Shown here one piece after another: positions 8,537 through 18,406 of a stretch of DNA of 64,000 nt. The stretch is from JALYNX01 sp963749415 (GTDB lineage Bacteria; Actinomycetota; Acidimicrobiia; Spongiisociales; ZC4RG35), in NCBI GenBank assembly GCA_963749415.1, contig CAVVMG010000001.1, positions 682,001 to 746,000 of the forward strand, read 5' to 3'. The notes beneath the pieces were generated by a model. The model saw only the letters and a list, made by a program, of their open reading frames with translations, searched no databases and was not told the origin of the DNA. Made by a program: the position numbers and the translations under genes. Each line of letters begins with the position of its first letter. Position 1 is the first letter of the stretch.

Positions 8537-9766
8537 TCAGACCATCTCCAGGGCCTGTTCCAGGTCGGCGATGATGTCGCCCGCGGCCTCGATCCCCACC
8601 GAGAACCGGATCATCCCCTCGGTGACGCCCATTTCCTGGCGAGTCTCGGCGTCGACGTTGGAGTGGCTGGTGGTCACCGGGTGCGAGGCAATCGACTCGG
8701 TGCCGCCCAGTGAGGTGGCCAACCCCACCACGCGCGTCGAGTCCAGGAATCGGAACGCCTCCTCCCGACCCCCTTGGATTTCGAAGGTGATCATCGCCCC
8801 GGGCGAGGTGCATTGCCGGTCGTAGAGCTCCCGGCGAGGATCGCCCTCGGCGATCAGCCCCAGATAGCCAACCCGACTCACCTTGGGATGGGCGGCCAGG
8901 TAGGCCGCAACTTGCATGGCGTTGTCGACCTGGCGTTGCCAGCGGAGGGAGTAGGTCTCCAGGCTTCGGCCCAGCAGCCATGCCGAGTGCGGGTCGGCGG
9001 TGGTGCCGATCCGGTAGCGCATGGTCTTGATCTTCCCGAGCAGAGCATCGGAACCGGTCACCACTCCGGCGACCAGGTCGCTGTGGCCTCCGTAGTACTT
9101 GGTGGCGGAGTAGACCACGAGGTCGGCACCGAGGGCGTGCGGCTGCTGTCCCAATGGGCCCAGATACGTGTTGTCGACCACGGCGGGAGCGCCATGTTTG
9201 GCGGCCACCCGGCATGCCATGGCGATGTCGAAGATGTCGTTTGTCGGATTGGCCGGTGACTCGACGTACACCAGCCCCAACCGGCGCCCCGCGGCCAGGT
9301 CGTCGAGCTCGGGCTCGCCGGCGTCGGGACCGAAGGACGCCACCTCTATTCCCATCGGCGCCAAGACGTGGTGGAAAACCGAATTGGTCCCCCCGTACAG
9401 AGGCGAACTGTGCAGGATCAGGTCCCCCGGGCGGAGCAGGGTCAGGGCGGTGGTGAAGATCGCCGCCATCCCGCTGGAGAACAACAGGGCGCGGTCCGCG
9501 TCGTCCCACAAAGCGAGCCGCTCCTCCACCACCACCAGGTTGGGATGGTCGAGCCTGGTGTAGATGAACCCGACATCCTCTCCATCGGCCGGCTGCTCCC
9601 CGCCGTAGGTGATGTCGAAGGACCGCTTCGCTTCCTCGGCCGAATCGAACCGGAACGTGGAGGTCTGGAAGAGGGGGGTCTTCAGAGATCCCATGCCCCG
9701 GGGCGGGTCCCAACCCAGAGTCATCATTTCGGTCTCGGGCTGGAAAGGGCCCTTCTTTGCTGGCAT
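8537..9766 (-). CDS. Cystathionine gamma-synthase/lyase-family PLP enzyme
   Basis: 409 residues, a full-length Cys/Met metabolism PLP enzyme. The Schiff-base lysine is Lys223 in YSATKYYGGHSD, the PLP-nitrogen Asp is Asp198 in VVDNTYLGP, and ESPANPTNDIFDI is family-typical. Members catalyse gamma-replacement or elimination on homoserine esters, cystathionine or methionine. MetX at 44.9 kb makes O-acetylhomoserine, a possible substrate, but they are far apart. A TAGGCT box ends six bases before the ATG, with no ribosome binding site, so the mRNA is probably leaderless. It diverges from the sirtuin gene. Exact reaction (synthase, lyase, methionine gamma-lyase) is undecided. Confidence 0.85.
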   Translation of the reverse strand: MPAKKGPFQPETEMMTLGWDPPRGMGSLKTPLFQTSTFRFDSAEEAKRSFDITYGGEQPADGEDVGFIYTRLDHPNLVVVEERLALWDDADRALLFSSGMAAIFTTALTLLRPGDLILHSSPLYGGTNSVFHHVLAPMGIEVASFGPDAGEPELDDLAAGRRLGLVYVESPANPTNDIFDIAMACRVAAKHGAPAVVDNTYLGPLGQQPHALGADLVVYSATKYYGGHSDLVAGVVTGSDALLGKIKTMRYRIGTTADPHSAWLLGRSLETYSLRWQRQVDNAMQVAAYLAAHPKVSRVGYLGLIAEGDPRRELYDRQCTSPGAMITFEIQGGREEAFRFLDSTRVVGLATSLGGTESIASHPVTTSHSNVDAETRQEMGVTEGMIRFSVGIEAAGDIIADLEQALEMV

Positions 9767-9772
9767 CGACTG

Positions 9773-9800
9773 AGCCTAAATCCAACTCCGGCCCGATAAT
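9773..9800. promoter_or_regulatory. Divergent leaderless -10 boxes
   Basis: On the minus strand TAGGCT (9778-9773) ends six bases before the PLP enzyme ATG. On the plus strand GATAAT (9795-9800) ends six bases before the sirtuin GTG. With no ribosome binding sites in the 40-bp gap, both genes look transcribed from their start codons. Confidence 0.55.
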
Positions 9801-9806
9801 CGCCCG

Positions 9807-10580
9807 GTGACCGACCTGACTCTGGCCATCGACACCCTTCGCCCCGCCCGGGCGATCATGGTGTTCACCGGCGCCGGGATCTCCACGGAGTCAGGGATCC
9901 CCGACTTCAGAGGGCCCGAAGGTCTCTGGACCAAGGTCGATCCCGACGACTTCCACATCGATCGCTACCAGGCGAGCTCCGAATTGAGGCAACGTGGCTG
10001 GCAGATGCACCTCAACGGTGAGCTGTGGGGTGCCCGCTCCACGGTCGCCCCCAATTCGGGCCACACGGCGATCAAGCGGCTCGCCGACGCCGGGAGGCTG
10101 GCCGGAGTGGTGACCCAGAACGTCGACGGGCTCCATAGGGAGACCGGGCTCGACCATGACCTGGTGGCCGAGTTGCACGGCAATGTCAGGGAGTGTCATT
10201 GCCTCGGCTGTGAGTCGGTATGGCCGACCGAGGAGGTCCTGAGCTGGGTCGAGGCCGGAGACCTCGACCCAACCTGCCCGTCTTGCGGCGGCTTGGTCAA
10301 GACCACCACCGTGATGTTCGGGGAGATGCTCCCCGAGGAGGAGTTGAGCAAGGCGATGCTGTTCCTGGCGATGGCCGACGCGGTGCTGGTGGTGGGCTCC
10401 ACGGTTGCGGTGTGGCCGGCTTCGGACGTGGTCTTTCGTGCGGCGGACCGCTTGCTCCCCATCGTGATCATCAACCGGGGCGTCACCGAGGCAGACCATC
10501 TCGCCACCGTCAAGCTCGACGCCGGCATCGGCGAAGTCCTCCCCGACCTGGTCGAAGCGCTGCTGGCCAGCCGCAATTGA
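9807..10580 (+). CDS. cobB: NAD-dependent protein deacylase (sirtuin)
   Basis: 257 residues with every Sir2 hallmark: GAGISTESGIPDFR (22-35) for NAD, TQNVDGLH (103-110), catalytic His124 in LHGN, and zinc ligands Cys132/Cys135 and Cys157/Cys160. It removes acyl groups from lysines using NAD and in bacteria typically controls acetyl-CoA synthetase. The next gene is an acyl-CoA dehydrogenase 67 bp downstream, consistent with acyl metabolism. Starts at GTG behind a GATAAT box, apparently leaderless. Confidence 0.93.
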   Translation: MTDLTLAIDTLRPARAIMVFTGAGISTESGIPDFRGPEGLWTKVDPDDFHIDRYQASSELRQRGWQMHLNGELWGARSTVAPNSGHTAIKRLADAGRLAGVVTQNVDGLHRETGLDHDLVAELHGNVRECHCLGCESVWPTEEVLSWVEAGDLDPTCPSCGGLVKTTTVMFGEMLPEEELSKAMLFLAMADAVLVVGSTVAVWPASDVVFRAADRLLPIVIINRGVTEADHLATVKLDAGIGEVLPDLVEALLASRN

Positions 10581-10647
10581 GAAGGATGTCGCTCATATGT
10601 GACCCTCACGGTCCCAATTACGGGATCCCCGGTAGCCTTTGACTGCC

Positions 10648-12432
10648 ATGTCGGAGTACGCGCCCCGACTCGATGACATCAACTTCCTGCTCGACCACGT
10701 CGCCGGGCTCGAGGAGATCTCCAAGCTCAACGGGTATCAGCATGCCGACCCCGACACCGTGGCCAACATGCTGGAGGAAGCGGGCCGCTTCTTCTCCGAG
10801 GTGATCGCCCCGCTGAACCAGATCGGGGACCGCCAGGGCTCGGTGCTCACCGAGGATGGGACCGTCCGGACCCCCGACGGCTTCCGGGAGGCGTATCGCA
10901 AGTACGTGGAGGCTGGTTGGGCCTCCGCTCACATGCCCGAGGAATGGGGGGGTGGGGGACTTCCCTACCTGGTGGGCGTGGTCATCGAGGAGATGTTCAA
11001 GACGGCGAACATGGCCTTTGCCCTGTGCCCCATGCTGACCCATGGCGCAGTCGAAGCCCTGGTGACCCACGGCTCCGAACAACTCCAGACGACATACCTG
11101 GAGAAGCTCGTCGCCGGCGAGTGGAGCGGGACGATGAACCTGACCGAGCCCGAGGCGGGGTCGGACCTTGGCGCCCTCCGCACTCGGGCCGTCCCCCAGG
11201 AGGACGGCTCCTATCGGCTGTTCGGGACCAAGATCTTCATCACCTGGGGCGACCAGGACCTCACCGAGAACGTGATCCACCTGGTCCTGGCCCGGACTCC
11301 CGATGCCGCCCCGGGGACCAAGGGGGTCTCGATGTTCCTCGTACCGAAGTTCGTCCCCGACCAGAACGGCGAACCCGGGATGCGCAACGACCTCCGGGTG
11401 GTCTCGCTGGAGCACAAGCTCGGGATCCACGCCTCACCAACCTGTGTGATCTCCTACGGGGAGGAAGGAGAGGGAGCACTCGGCTACATCGTCGGCGAGC
11501 CCGAATCGGGGATGCGCAACATGTTCACGATGATGAATGCGGCCCGGGTCGGGGTGGGAATGGAAGGAGTGGCGATCGCCGAACGGGCGTATCAGCGGGC
11601 GGTGGCCTACGCCGGGCAGCGAGTCCAGGGGCGGCTCATCGGCACCACGGACAAGCAGAGCGTCCCCATCATCGAGCACCCCGACGTGCGCCGGATGCTG
11701 CTCACCATGAAGGCGTATGTGGAGGCCATGCGTGCCCTCCTCTACGTGGTCGCGGCCGAGGCCGACCATTGGTTCCATGGCGAGAGCGATGAGCGGCGAC
11801 AGCAAGCCGCCAATCGCCTCGCCTTGCTCACACCGGTGGTCAAGGCCTGGTGCACCGATGTCGGCGTCGAGCTCGCCTCGATCGGCATACAGATCCATGG
11901 CGGGGCGGGCTACATCGAGGAAACCGGCGCCGCGCAGCTGCTGCGGGACTCCAGGATCGCGCCGATCTATGAGGGGACCAATGGGATCCAGGCCGTGGAC
12001 TTGGTCTTGCGCAAGCTGCCCCTGGAGGGCGGGGCGGTGGTCACCGCGCTCATCACCGAGATGGCGAACGTTCTGGAGGAGATGGACGATCACGAGGAGC
12101 TCGCCTTGTTCCGGGATCGGCTGTCGACCGCCATCCAGGGACTCGCCGAGTCGTCCTCGTGGCTCGGAGAGCGTCTCGCCTCGGGGGATGTCCAATCGGC
12201 GCTTGCCGGGGCGTCACCGTATCTGCGTCAGCTCGGCACCGTGGCGGGAGGGTGGCTCATGGCACGTTCCGCACTCGCCGCCCTGGAGCGCCCCACCGAT
12301 GTGAGCGACGAGTTCATCACTGCGAAAGTGATCACCGCCCGCTTCTACGGCGAGCAGCTGCTTCCGCTCGCCGACGCCCTGGTGGCCGCGGTGAAGGGAG
12401 GCTCCGACATCCTCTCTGACGCCGCTTTCTGA
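10648..12432 (+). CDS. Acyl-CoA dehydrogenase, DmdC-like long type
   Basis: 594 residues, the long acyl-CoA dehydrogenase class that includes methylmercaptopropionyl-CoA dehydrogenase DmdC. The N-terminus YAPRLDDINFLLDHV and the segment EVIAPLNQIGD are typical of that class. FAD/substrate motifs are TEPEAGSDLGA and FITWGDQDLTENVIHLVLA; the C-terminal YEGTNGIQAVDL carries the region of the usual catalytic glutamate. It oxidises an acyl-CoA to the 2-enoyl-CoA. I chose the ATG at 10648; a TTG three codons earlier is possible. An SDR gene follows 19 bp downstream. The substrate is not certain; DMSP degradation is only one option. Confidence 0.85.
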   Translation: MSEYAPRLDDINFLLDHVAGLEEISKLNGYQHADPDTVANMLEEAGRFFSEVIAPLNQIGDRQGSVLTEDGTVRTPDGFREAYRKYVEAGWASAHMPEEWGGGGLPYLVGVVIEEMFKTANMAFALCPMLTHGAVEALVTHGSEQLQTTYLEKLVAGEWSGTMNLTEPEAGSDLGALRTRAVPQEDGSYRLFGTKIFITWGDQDLTENVIHLVLARTPDAAPGTKGVSMFLVPKFVPDQNGEPGMRNDLRVVSLEHKLGIHASPTCVISYGEEGEGALGYIVGEPESGMRNMFTMMNAARVGVGMEGVAIAERAYQRAVAYAGQRVQGRLIGTTDKQSVPIIEHPDVRRMLLTMKAYVEAMRALLYVVAAEADHWFHGESDERRQQAANRLALLTPVVKAWCTDVGVELASIGIQIHGGAGYIEETGAAQLLRDSRIAPIYEGTNGIQAVDLVLRKLPLEGGAVVTALITEMANVLEEMDDHEELALFRDRLSTAIQGLAESSSWLGERLASGDVQSALAGASPYLRQLGTVAGGWLMARSALAALERPTDVSDEFITAKVITARFYGEQLLPLADALVAAVKGGSDILSDAAF

Positions 12433-12451
12433 CACCACCTAACGTCGCCCC

Positions 12452-13222
12452 GTGATCCTCAGCGACAAGATCGTCGTGGTCACCGGTGCCGGAAGCGGGA
12501 TCGGAGCGGCCATGGCCCGACGCTTCTCGAAGGAAAAGCCGCGGGCATTGATCCTCGCCGACCTCAATATCGCCACCGCCGAGCAGGTGGCGGGAGAAAC
12601 CGGGGCGATCGCGATCGGGGCCGACGTTTCCCGGCCCGAGGACAACGATCGGCTGGTCGACGAGGTCGAGGAGCGATTCGGACCGGTCGATCTGTTCTGT
12701 GCCAACGCCGGCATCGGGTTCGCCGGCGATGAGCAGACCGCTCCCGAGGATTGGGACCGCATGTGGCAAGTGAACCTGATGTCCCATGTCCATGCGGCTC
12801 GTCGCCTCATTCCGGGTTGGCTGGCCCGGGGCGACGGGTATTTCCTGGCCACCGTGTCGGCCGCGGGCCTGCTCACCAATCTGAAAGCCGCCCAATACTC
12901 CGTGACCAAGCACGCGGCGCTCGCCTTCGCCGAATGGCTGGCCATCTCCTACGGCGATCGAGGAGTCAAGGTGAGTTGCCTGTGCCCGATGGGGGTGCGC
13001 ACCCCTTTCCTGGACTCGGCGACCGAGTTCCAAGACCTCTTGCAAGCAGATGCCATCGACCCGGAGGCGGTTGCCGAGGACGTGGTCACCGGCCTGGCCG
13101 AGGAGCGCTTCCTCATCCTCCCCCATCCCGAGGTGGAACGCTTCTTCCAGAACAAGGCCAATGACTACGAGCGCTGGCTGGAAGGTATGCGTCGGCTCCA
13201 ACGCTCGGTCTTCCCAACTTGA
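12452..13222 (+). CDS. Short-chain dehydrogenase/reductase
   Basis: 256 residues, a classical SDR. The cofactor motif is TGAGSGIG (11-18), NAG is at 85-87, and the catalytic triad is Ser136, Tyr149 and Lys153 (YSVTK). It reduces or oxidises an alcohol or ketone with NAD(P). It sits between an acyl-CoA dehydrogenase and a ketosynthase, so a fatty-acyl or hydroxyacyl substrate is plausible. A TAACGT box ends six bases before the GTG start, so it may have its own leaderless promoter. Confidence 0.88.
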   Translation: MILSDKIVVVTGAGSGIGAAMARRFSKEKPRALILADLNIATAEQVAGETGAIAIGADVSRPEDNDRLVDEVEERFGPVDLFCANAGIGFAGDEQTAPEDWDRMWQVNLMSHVHAARRLIPGWLARGDGYFLATVSAAGLLTNLKAAQYSVTKHAALAFAEWLAISYGDRGVKVSCLCPMGVRTPFLDSATEFQDLLQADAIDPEAVAEDVVTGLAEERFLILPHPEVERFFQNKANDYERWLEGMRRLQRSVFPT

Positions 13223-13244
13223 GCAATAGGGCACAATTGGGGTC

Positions 13245-14414
13245 ATGAGCAAGCGTCAAGTGGTGGTGACCGGGATCGGCGTGGTGGCCGCCCCCGGCAC
13301 CGGGGCCGACGATCTCTGGAAGGGCATGCAGCACGAGCCAGATTCGCCCGGGCCCTATCTGGTGCGCAACTGGGACCCAGAGCCGTGGATCCCGATGCGA
13401 GAGCACAGACGACTCGACCGCTTCACCCAATTCGCGATGGTGGCGATGCAGGAGGCCTCCGCCCAGTCCGGGCCAATGGAGGTCGACCCCAACCGTGTCA
13501 CCGTCGCGCTCGCCACCGGGATCGGTGGGCTGGAGTCCCTGGAAACGTTGGTCCACGCCTCGGATGTCGACGATCCGAGAGTCTCCCCGTTCCTGATCCC
13601 GATGATGATGGCCAACGCCGCAGCGGCCGCGATCTCGATCAAATACGGGTTCGGGGGCCAGGTGTCGACACCGGTGGTGGCGTGCGCGGCCGGGGCCCAG
13701 TCGATCCTCGACGGGTTGCGCCAGATCCAGTGGGGGTACGCGGACGCCGCCATCGTCGGGGGCACCGAGGCCGCAGCCCGAAAGTCGGCGGCGTCGGGCT
13801 TCAGGGCGGCCCGGGCCCTGTCTCCGTCGGGCATCGCCCGTCCCTTCGACGTCGATCGCGACGGTTTCGTGATGGGCGAAGGCGCCGCAATCCTCGTGCT
13901 CGAAGAGAAGGAGGCGGCCCAGGCGCGGGGAGCGACGATCCTCGCCGAGATGATGGGCGGGGCATCGACTGCCGATGCCCACCACATCACCGCTCCCCAC
14001 CCCGAGGGAGTCGGAGCGGAGCGGGCGATCCGGCTCGCCCTGGAAGACTCCGGGCTGGAGCCGGGCGACATCGCGTACATCAACGCCCATGGCACCGGTA
14101 CCGACCTCAACGACCGTACCGAGGGCATGGTCATCGCCCGGGTGTTCGGCGAACGCCAGCCCGCGGTGTCCTCGGTGAAGGGGACCACGGGTCACGGGCT
14201 GGGCGCCTCCGGCTCGATCGAAGCCGCGGTCGTCGTGGAGGCGATCAGGCGAGGAGAGTTGCCGCCCAACATCGGGCTCACCGAGCAGGACCCCGAGATC
14301 CCGCTCTCCGACATCGTCCGCGAGCCGCGGGACTGGGAGCCGGGACCTGTCCTGTCCAACTCTTTCGGGTTCGGAGGGCACAACACGGTGCTCGCCTTCG
14401 CCCCGCCTTCGTAG
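13245..14414 (+). CDS. fabF: Beta-ketoacyl-ACP synthase II-like protein
   Basis: 389 residues with the thiolase fold of FabF. The Cys-His-His triad is present: Cys147 in VACAAGAQ, His282 in NAHGTGTDLND, and His317 beside Lys312 in VKGTTGHGLGASG. It condenses malonyl-ACP with acyl-ACP in fatty acid or polyketide synthesis. It is slightly shorter than typical FabF (about 410). No ACP or other fab gene adjoins it, so a specialised role is possible. The stop is followed by a hairpin repeat also found at 22.9 kb. Confidence 0.85.
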   Translation: MSKRQVVVTGIGVVAAPGTGADDLWKGMQHEPDSPGPYLVRNWDPEPWIPMREHRRLDRFTQFAMVAMQEASAQSGPMEVDPNRVTVALATGIGGLESLETLVHASDVDDPRVSPFLIPMMMANAAAAAISIKYGFGGQVSTPVVACAAGAQSILDGLRQIQWGYADAAIVGGTEAAARKSAASGFRAARALSPSGIARPFDVDRDGFVMGEGAAILVLEEKEAAQARGATILAEMMGGASTADAHHITAPHPEGVGAERAIRLALEDSGLEPGDIAYINAHGTGTDLNDRTEGMVIARVFGERQPAVSSVKGTTGHGLGASGSIEAAVVVEAIRRGELPPNIGLTEQDPEIPLSDIVREPRDWEPGPVLSNSFGFGGHNTVLAFAPPS

Positions 14415-14427
14415 CCCATCACCGCCT

Positions 14428-14466
14428 CGCTTCGCTCGCCGACGAGCGGTCCCCCGCTTCGCAGGG
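14428..14466. repeat. Intergenic hairpin repeat, copy 1
   Basis: A 39-bp element with CGCTCG/CGAGCG arms, directly after fabF. It matches 22917-22956 at all but about four positions. It may act as a terminator. The rest of 14415-14636 holds no gene. Confidence 0.55.
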
Positions 14467-14636
14467 CAACGGGATCGCCGGTTTTGGCCCTCCCGGGCCG
14501 GGTATACAATGTGTGGCCCGGGAGCCGACACAAAGTCGTAACGCGGTGTTCACATGAACTCGCATCTCCAACGTTTGAGTGACTGCAACAGCACCACCGA
14601 ACACAGTCACCCGGACAAGCAAGAAGCGGCTATTCA

Positions 14637-15801
14637 ATGACATCCCCATCCAATCCGAATTCGATCGGCTTTCTCTCCACCTACCCACCGACTTCGTGCG
14701 GGTTGGCCACTTTCACCAAGGCGTTGCGTCACGCGATCGCCAACGAGCGGGGCTCTGACGAGGGTCTGGGGGTGGTGAGCGTTTCCGATGTCCCCATCGA
14801 CTCTCTCCCTCCCGAAGTCTCTTTCAGCCACATGAACGGGGAGCCAGGGTCGCTGCGAGGGAGCAGTCGATACGCTCAACGGGTTCGACCTGGCCATGAT
14901 CCAGCACGAGTACGGGATCTTCGGTGGTCCTGACGGGGTCGAGGTGCTCGACATCCTGAGAGGCCTCGAGGTTCCTTCGATGGTCACCTTGCACACGGTG
15001 CTGAGCAAACCGAGTGACAGCCAGCGCTCGATTCTGGAAGCCGTGGTGGCGATGGCCGAAGAGACGGTCGTGATGAGCCAGACGGCGAACCGGCGACTCG
15101 TCGAGGTCTACGACGTGGATCCCTCGAAGATCTCCACCATCCCGCACGGGGCGCGGCTCAGCCTCCGCGGGCCATCGCTAGCTGATGGCCATCGCCCGGT
15201 GTTCCTCACCTGGGGCTTGATCGGCCCCGGAAAAGGCCTGGAGTCGGCCATCGAGGCCTTTACTGGTGTGGGTGATCTGAGCCCGCGTCCCCGCTATGTG
15301 ATCCTCGGCAAGACCCACCCCAAAGTCCGGGCGACATCCGGCGATGCGTATCGGGATGGGCTCGTTCAGCGAGTCGAAGACCTCGGGCTGGGCGACATCG
15401 TCGAGTTCGACGGCCGATATCTCGATATCGACGCGCTCACCCTTGCCGTTCGCAGCGCAGATTTCGTGATCCTCCCCTACGAGTCGACGGAGCAGGTCAC
15501 CTCAGGCGTCCTCGTCGAGGCGTTGGGGGCGGGCAAGCCGGTCATTGCCACCGCCTTCCCGCACGCCGCGGAGCTGCTTTCGGGTGGCGCCGGGATCGTG
15601 GTGCCTCACTCCGACCCCGGGGCCATGGGCGAGGCGATCCGAACCGTCGCCGAAAGCCCGTCGCTGGCAGCCCGAATGGCCAACCGCGCGCAGACGGTCG
15701 GCTCGACCATGTATTGGCCGGTGGTGGCACGTCGCTATGAGGCGGTCGTCGATCGACTGGTCACCGATCGGGCACGGGGACCACTCGCCCGGGTGGGTTG
15801 A
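14637..15801 (+). pseudogene. GT4-family glycosyltransferase broken by one extra base
   Basis: Two frames together encode one GT4 enzyme of about 387 residues. Frame one gives the donor-side start GFLSTYPPTSCGLATFTKAL and runs to about 14858. The rest continues one base shifted, from GAVDTLNGFDLAMIQHEYG to the end at 15801. Removing one G from the GGG at 14859-14861 joins them exactly. The C-terminal half has the nucleotide-sugar motif region ILPYESTEQVTSGVLVEAL. It transfers a sugar from an activated donor; the acceptor is unknown. Its stop overlaps the next gene, so the cluster is an operon. The break may be an assembly error rather than decay. Confidence 0.8.
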
Positions 15802-16850
15802 CGACGGGCACCGCCAGCCCTTCGCCGGCGTCTCTCGCGATCCCCCAGATCCCCGGCCCTTGTTTCGACCATTTGCGTCGCATGACCGATCTGCACGGTC
15901 TCTGGGAGCATGCCCGTCACCTGACCCCGCGGCGGGAGCACGGATACTGCACGGATGACAATGCCCGGGCTTTGATCGTCGTATGCCGGGAGCCTGAGCC
16001 CGGTCACGAGCTCACCGGGTTGGCGGGGATCTACATCAACTTCATCATCGCTGCGGCGCTCGAGACCGGCGGGTTTCACAATCGACGCGACAGCTCCGGA
16101 GCCTGGACCGACCCGGTCGGCTCTGAGGACTCGCAGGGTCGGGCGCTGTGGGCACTGGGGACCGCGGCGCATCTCGCGGCGTTGGGAGGAAGCCGTGTCG
16201 CCGGCGCCGACTTGTTCTCCAGGAACGCCGACTTCGATCCCAAGCCGCTCAGATCCACCGCCTTCGCAATGCTGGGTGCGGTCGAGATGCTGTTGGCACA
16301 GCCTGATCATGGGGGCGCCTTGGCGCTGCTGAAGCGAGGCAGCACGCGGCTCAGCGAATCGACGACCGGGAGTTGGCCGTGGCCCGAGCCCAGGCTCACC
16401 TACGACAACGCCCGTATCCCCGAGGCGCTCCTCGCCGCCGGGACCACTCTGCAAGATGACCACCTGGTCGGCCGTGGCCTGAGCCTCCTCGAATGGCTGG
16501 TGGAGGTCGAGCTGGGCGACGGGCATTTCAGCTTCACCCCGACCGGGGGATGGGCCGCCGGCGATCCGCGGCCCGGATTCGACCAGCAACCAGTCGAGGC
16601 TGGAGCCATGGCGGATGCCTGTTTCCGGGCATGGCAGATCACCGGCGACCCGGGGTGGAAGGGCCATCTGGAACGGGCGGTGCGGTGGTTCCTGGGCGAC
16701 AATGACAACGGCTCGAGGCTCTACGACCCGAGGACCGGAGGGTGTTGTGACGGGCTCACCCCATCGGGCCTCAATCGGAACCACGGGGCGGAGTCGACCC
16801 TCTCGGCCCTGATGGCGATGCAACGCTGGGCGGAGGCTTCAGGCGAATAG
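15798..16850 (+). CDS. Six-hairpin-glycosidase-like protein of a glycan cluster
   Basis: 350 residues rich in the W and G patterns of an alpha/alpha toroid. Conserved-looking stretches are HGYCTDDNARAL (about 50-61), GSEDSQGRALWALG and YDNARIPEALL. Similar proteins are encoded beside GT4 and GH130 genes and are annotated as glycosyltransferase-associated or six-hairpin glycosidase-like. No activity can be assigned with confidence. The TTG start overlaps the stop of the preceding glycosyltransferase (TTGA). The first conserved block begins near residue 23, so a start much further in is unlikely. Confidence 0.65.
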   Translation: MTTGTASPSPASLAIPQIPGPCFDHLRRMTDLHGLWEHARHLTPRREHGYCTDDNARALIVVCREPEPGHELTGLAGIYINFIIAAALETGGFHNRRDSSGAWTDPVGSEDSQGRALWALGTAAHLAALGGSRVAGADLFSRNADFDPKPLRSTAFAMLGAVEMLLAQPDHGGALALLKRGSTRLSESTTGSWPWPEPRLTYDNARIPEALLAAGTTLQDDHLVGRGLSLLEWLVEVELGDGHFSFTPTGGWAAGDPRPGFDQQPVEAGAMADACFRAWQITGDPGWKGHLERAVRWFLGDNDNGSRLYDPRTGGCCDGLTPSGLNRNHGAESTLSALMAMQRWAEASGE

Positions 16851-16936
16851 GTCTCGGGTCCGTGGACAGTGGGCATCGTTCTTCTACCCTCTCCTTGGTG
16901 CCCACCGCTCCGGGCGGCAGACTGCATTCGAATTCA

Positions 16937-18406
16937 ATGAGCCACATCCCAATCACCCATGCCAAAGTCGGATTCGGTCCCGACCCGAGACGGGTGATCG
17001 CCAAACCATTCCTTCCCGGGGAGCAGGTGTTCCCCGACGGCTACTCCAGGACCCGCCGGGTGGTCGACCGGGTCCTCGCCATGTCCGACGACGAGGTCGG
17101 GGAGACCCTCCGAGCCACCATCGAGCAGTTCGGGGATCGTCACCGCGACCTCGGGGGCACACTGACACGCCATTTCGACCTGGTGGCCGCACATGTCGAC
17201 GATCCAGGCAACCTCGACCCCGAGCGCAGGGATCTGATCGCCGCCTATTTCACCCACGAATACTCGGTGGAGGCCGCTTCACTCGGAAACCCCTCGATCG
17301 TGCCTGCGCCGGACCAGAGCGGTCTCGGACCCGGTGAGCAGCGGTTCGTGGCGAGCCTGAGAGCGATCGGCGAGGGACATCTCTCCTCCATCGAGTTCCG
17401 GTCCGGGGTGATCGACTCCGAATCGAACATCACCATCGACGAGCCGACCCCATATGTCAGCGCCGGTGACCGAAGGTCCGTGGGATATGAAAAGCACCTG
17501 TTCCGCTCCAAGCTGACCGAGATGGGGGTAATGAACGACATCGCGGCCCTGGTCCTCGACCCGCTCCCCCAGAAGTTCACCCTCGAGCAGGTAAACGCGG
17601 CGCTGGCCGATCTGGCAAGGGTCGTCGACCGCTCCATCGCCATCGAGACCGCGCGCAATATCCACTGGCTCGCTTCGTCGAACTACGCGCTCTCTTTCGA
17701 CGCCCGCTACCCGATCTCGGAACGGGTGATCTTCCCCGCCGGCCCGACCGAGAGCCGGGGTATGGAGGATGCGCGGTTCGTCAGATTCGTGTCCGACTCG
17801 GGAGCGATCAGCTACTACGGCACCTACACCGCGTTCGATGGCTTCCAGATCCTCCCCCAGCTCATCGAGACCCCCGACTTCGTCTCGTTCCGGATCGCTA
17901 CGTTGCAGGGGGGCGGGGCGCGGAACAAAGGGATCGCCCTGTTCCCCCGCATGATCGACGGTTTGTTCGCCGCCCTCTCCCGCCAGGACAACGAGAACAA
18001 CTACCTGATGCTCTCCGACGACGTGCGGATCTGGGGGAAGGCGGAGCGGATCCAGGTGCCGACCCAGCCCTGGGAGCTGATGCAGTTGGGGAACTGCGGC
18101 TCCCCGTTGGAGACGGAGGCCGGATGGCTGGTGATGACCCACGGCGTCGGGCCGATGCGCTGCTACTCGCTGGGCGCCATCCTCCTCGACCCGGAGGACC
18201 CGAAGCGGGTGATCGGGCATCTCGACGACCCGCTGCTGGTGCCGACTGGCGAGGAGCGTGAGGGGTACGTCCCCAATGTCGTCTACTCGTGCGGGAGCAT
18301 GATCAACGGCGAGGACTTGATCCTGCCCTATGGATACTCCGACTACGGGGCCCGGGTCGCCGTGGTGCCCCTCGCCGACCTGCTCACCCGGCTCACCGAG
18401 AGCTGA
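16937..18406 (+). CDS. GH130-family glycoside phosphorylase or hydrolase
   Basis: About 489 residues ending in the GH130 five-blade propeller signature. LGNCGSPLETEAGWLVMTHG, then GPMRCYSLGAILLDP and YVPNVVYSCG, are highly typical. Characterised members phosphorolyse or hydrolyse beta-mannosides, mostly beta-1,2- or beta-1,4-linked. The N-terminal 200 residues are an extension seen in the longer GH130 subgroup. I chose the ATG at 16937; a GTG at 16862 would add 25 unconvincing residues. Two GT4 enzymes and a toroid protein surround it, suggesting turnover of a mannose-containing glycan. Confidence 0.82.
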   Translation: MSHIPITHAKVGFGPDPRRVIAKPFLPGEQVFPDGYSRTRRVVDRVLAMSDDEVGETLRATIEQFGDRHRDLGGTLTRHFDLVAAHVDDPGNLDPERRDLIAAYFTHEYSVEAASLGNPSIVPAPDQSGLGPGEQRFVASLRAIGEGHLSSIEFRSGVIDSESNITIDEPTPYVSAGDRRSVGYEKHLFRSKLTEMGVMNDIAALVLDPLPQKFTLEQVNAALADLARVVDRSIAIETARNIHWLASSNYALSFDARYPISERVIFPAGPTESRGMEDARFVRFVSDSGAISYYGTYTAFDGFQILPQLIETPDFVSFRIATLQGGGARNKGIALFPRMIDGLFAALSRQDNENNYLMLSDDVRIWGKAERIQVPTQPWELMQLGNCGSPLETEAGWLVMTHGVGPMRCYSLGAILLDPEDPKRVIGHLDDPLLVPTGEEREGYVPNVVYSCGSMINGEDLILPYGYSDYGARVAVVPLADLLTRLTES

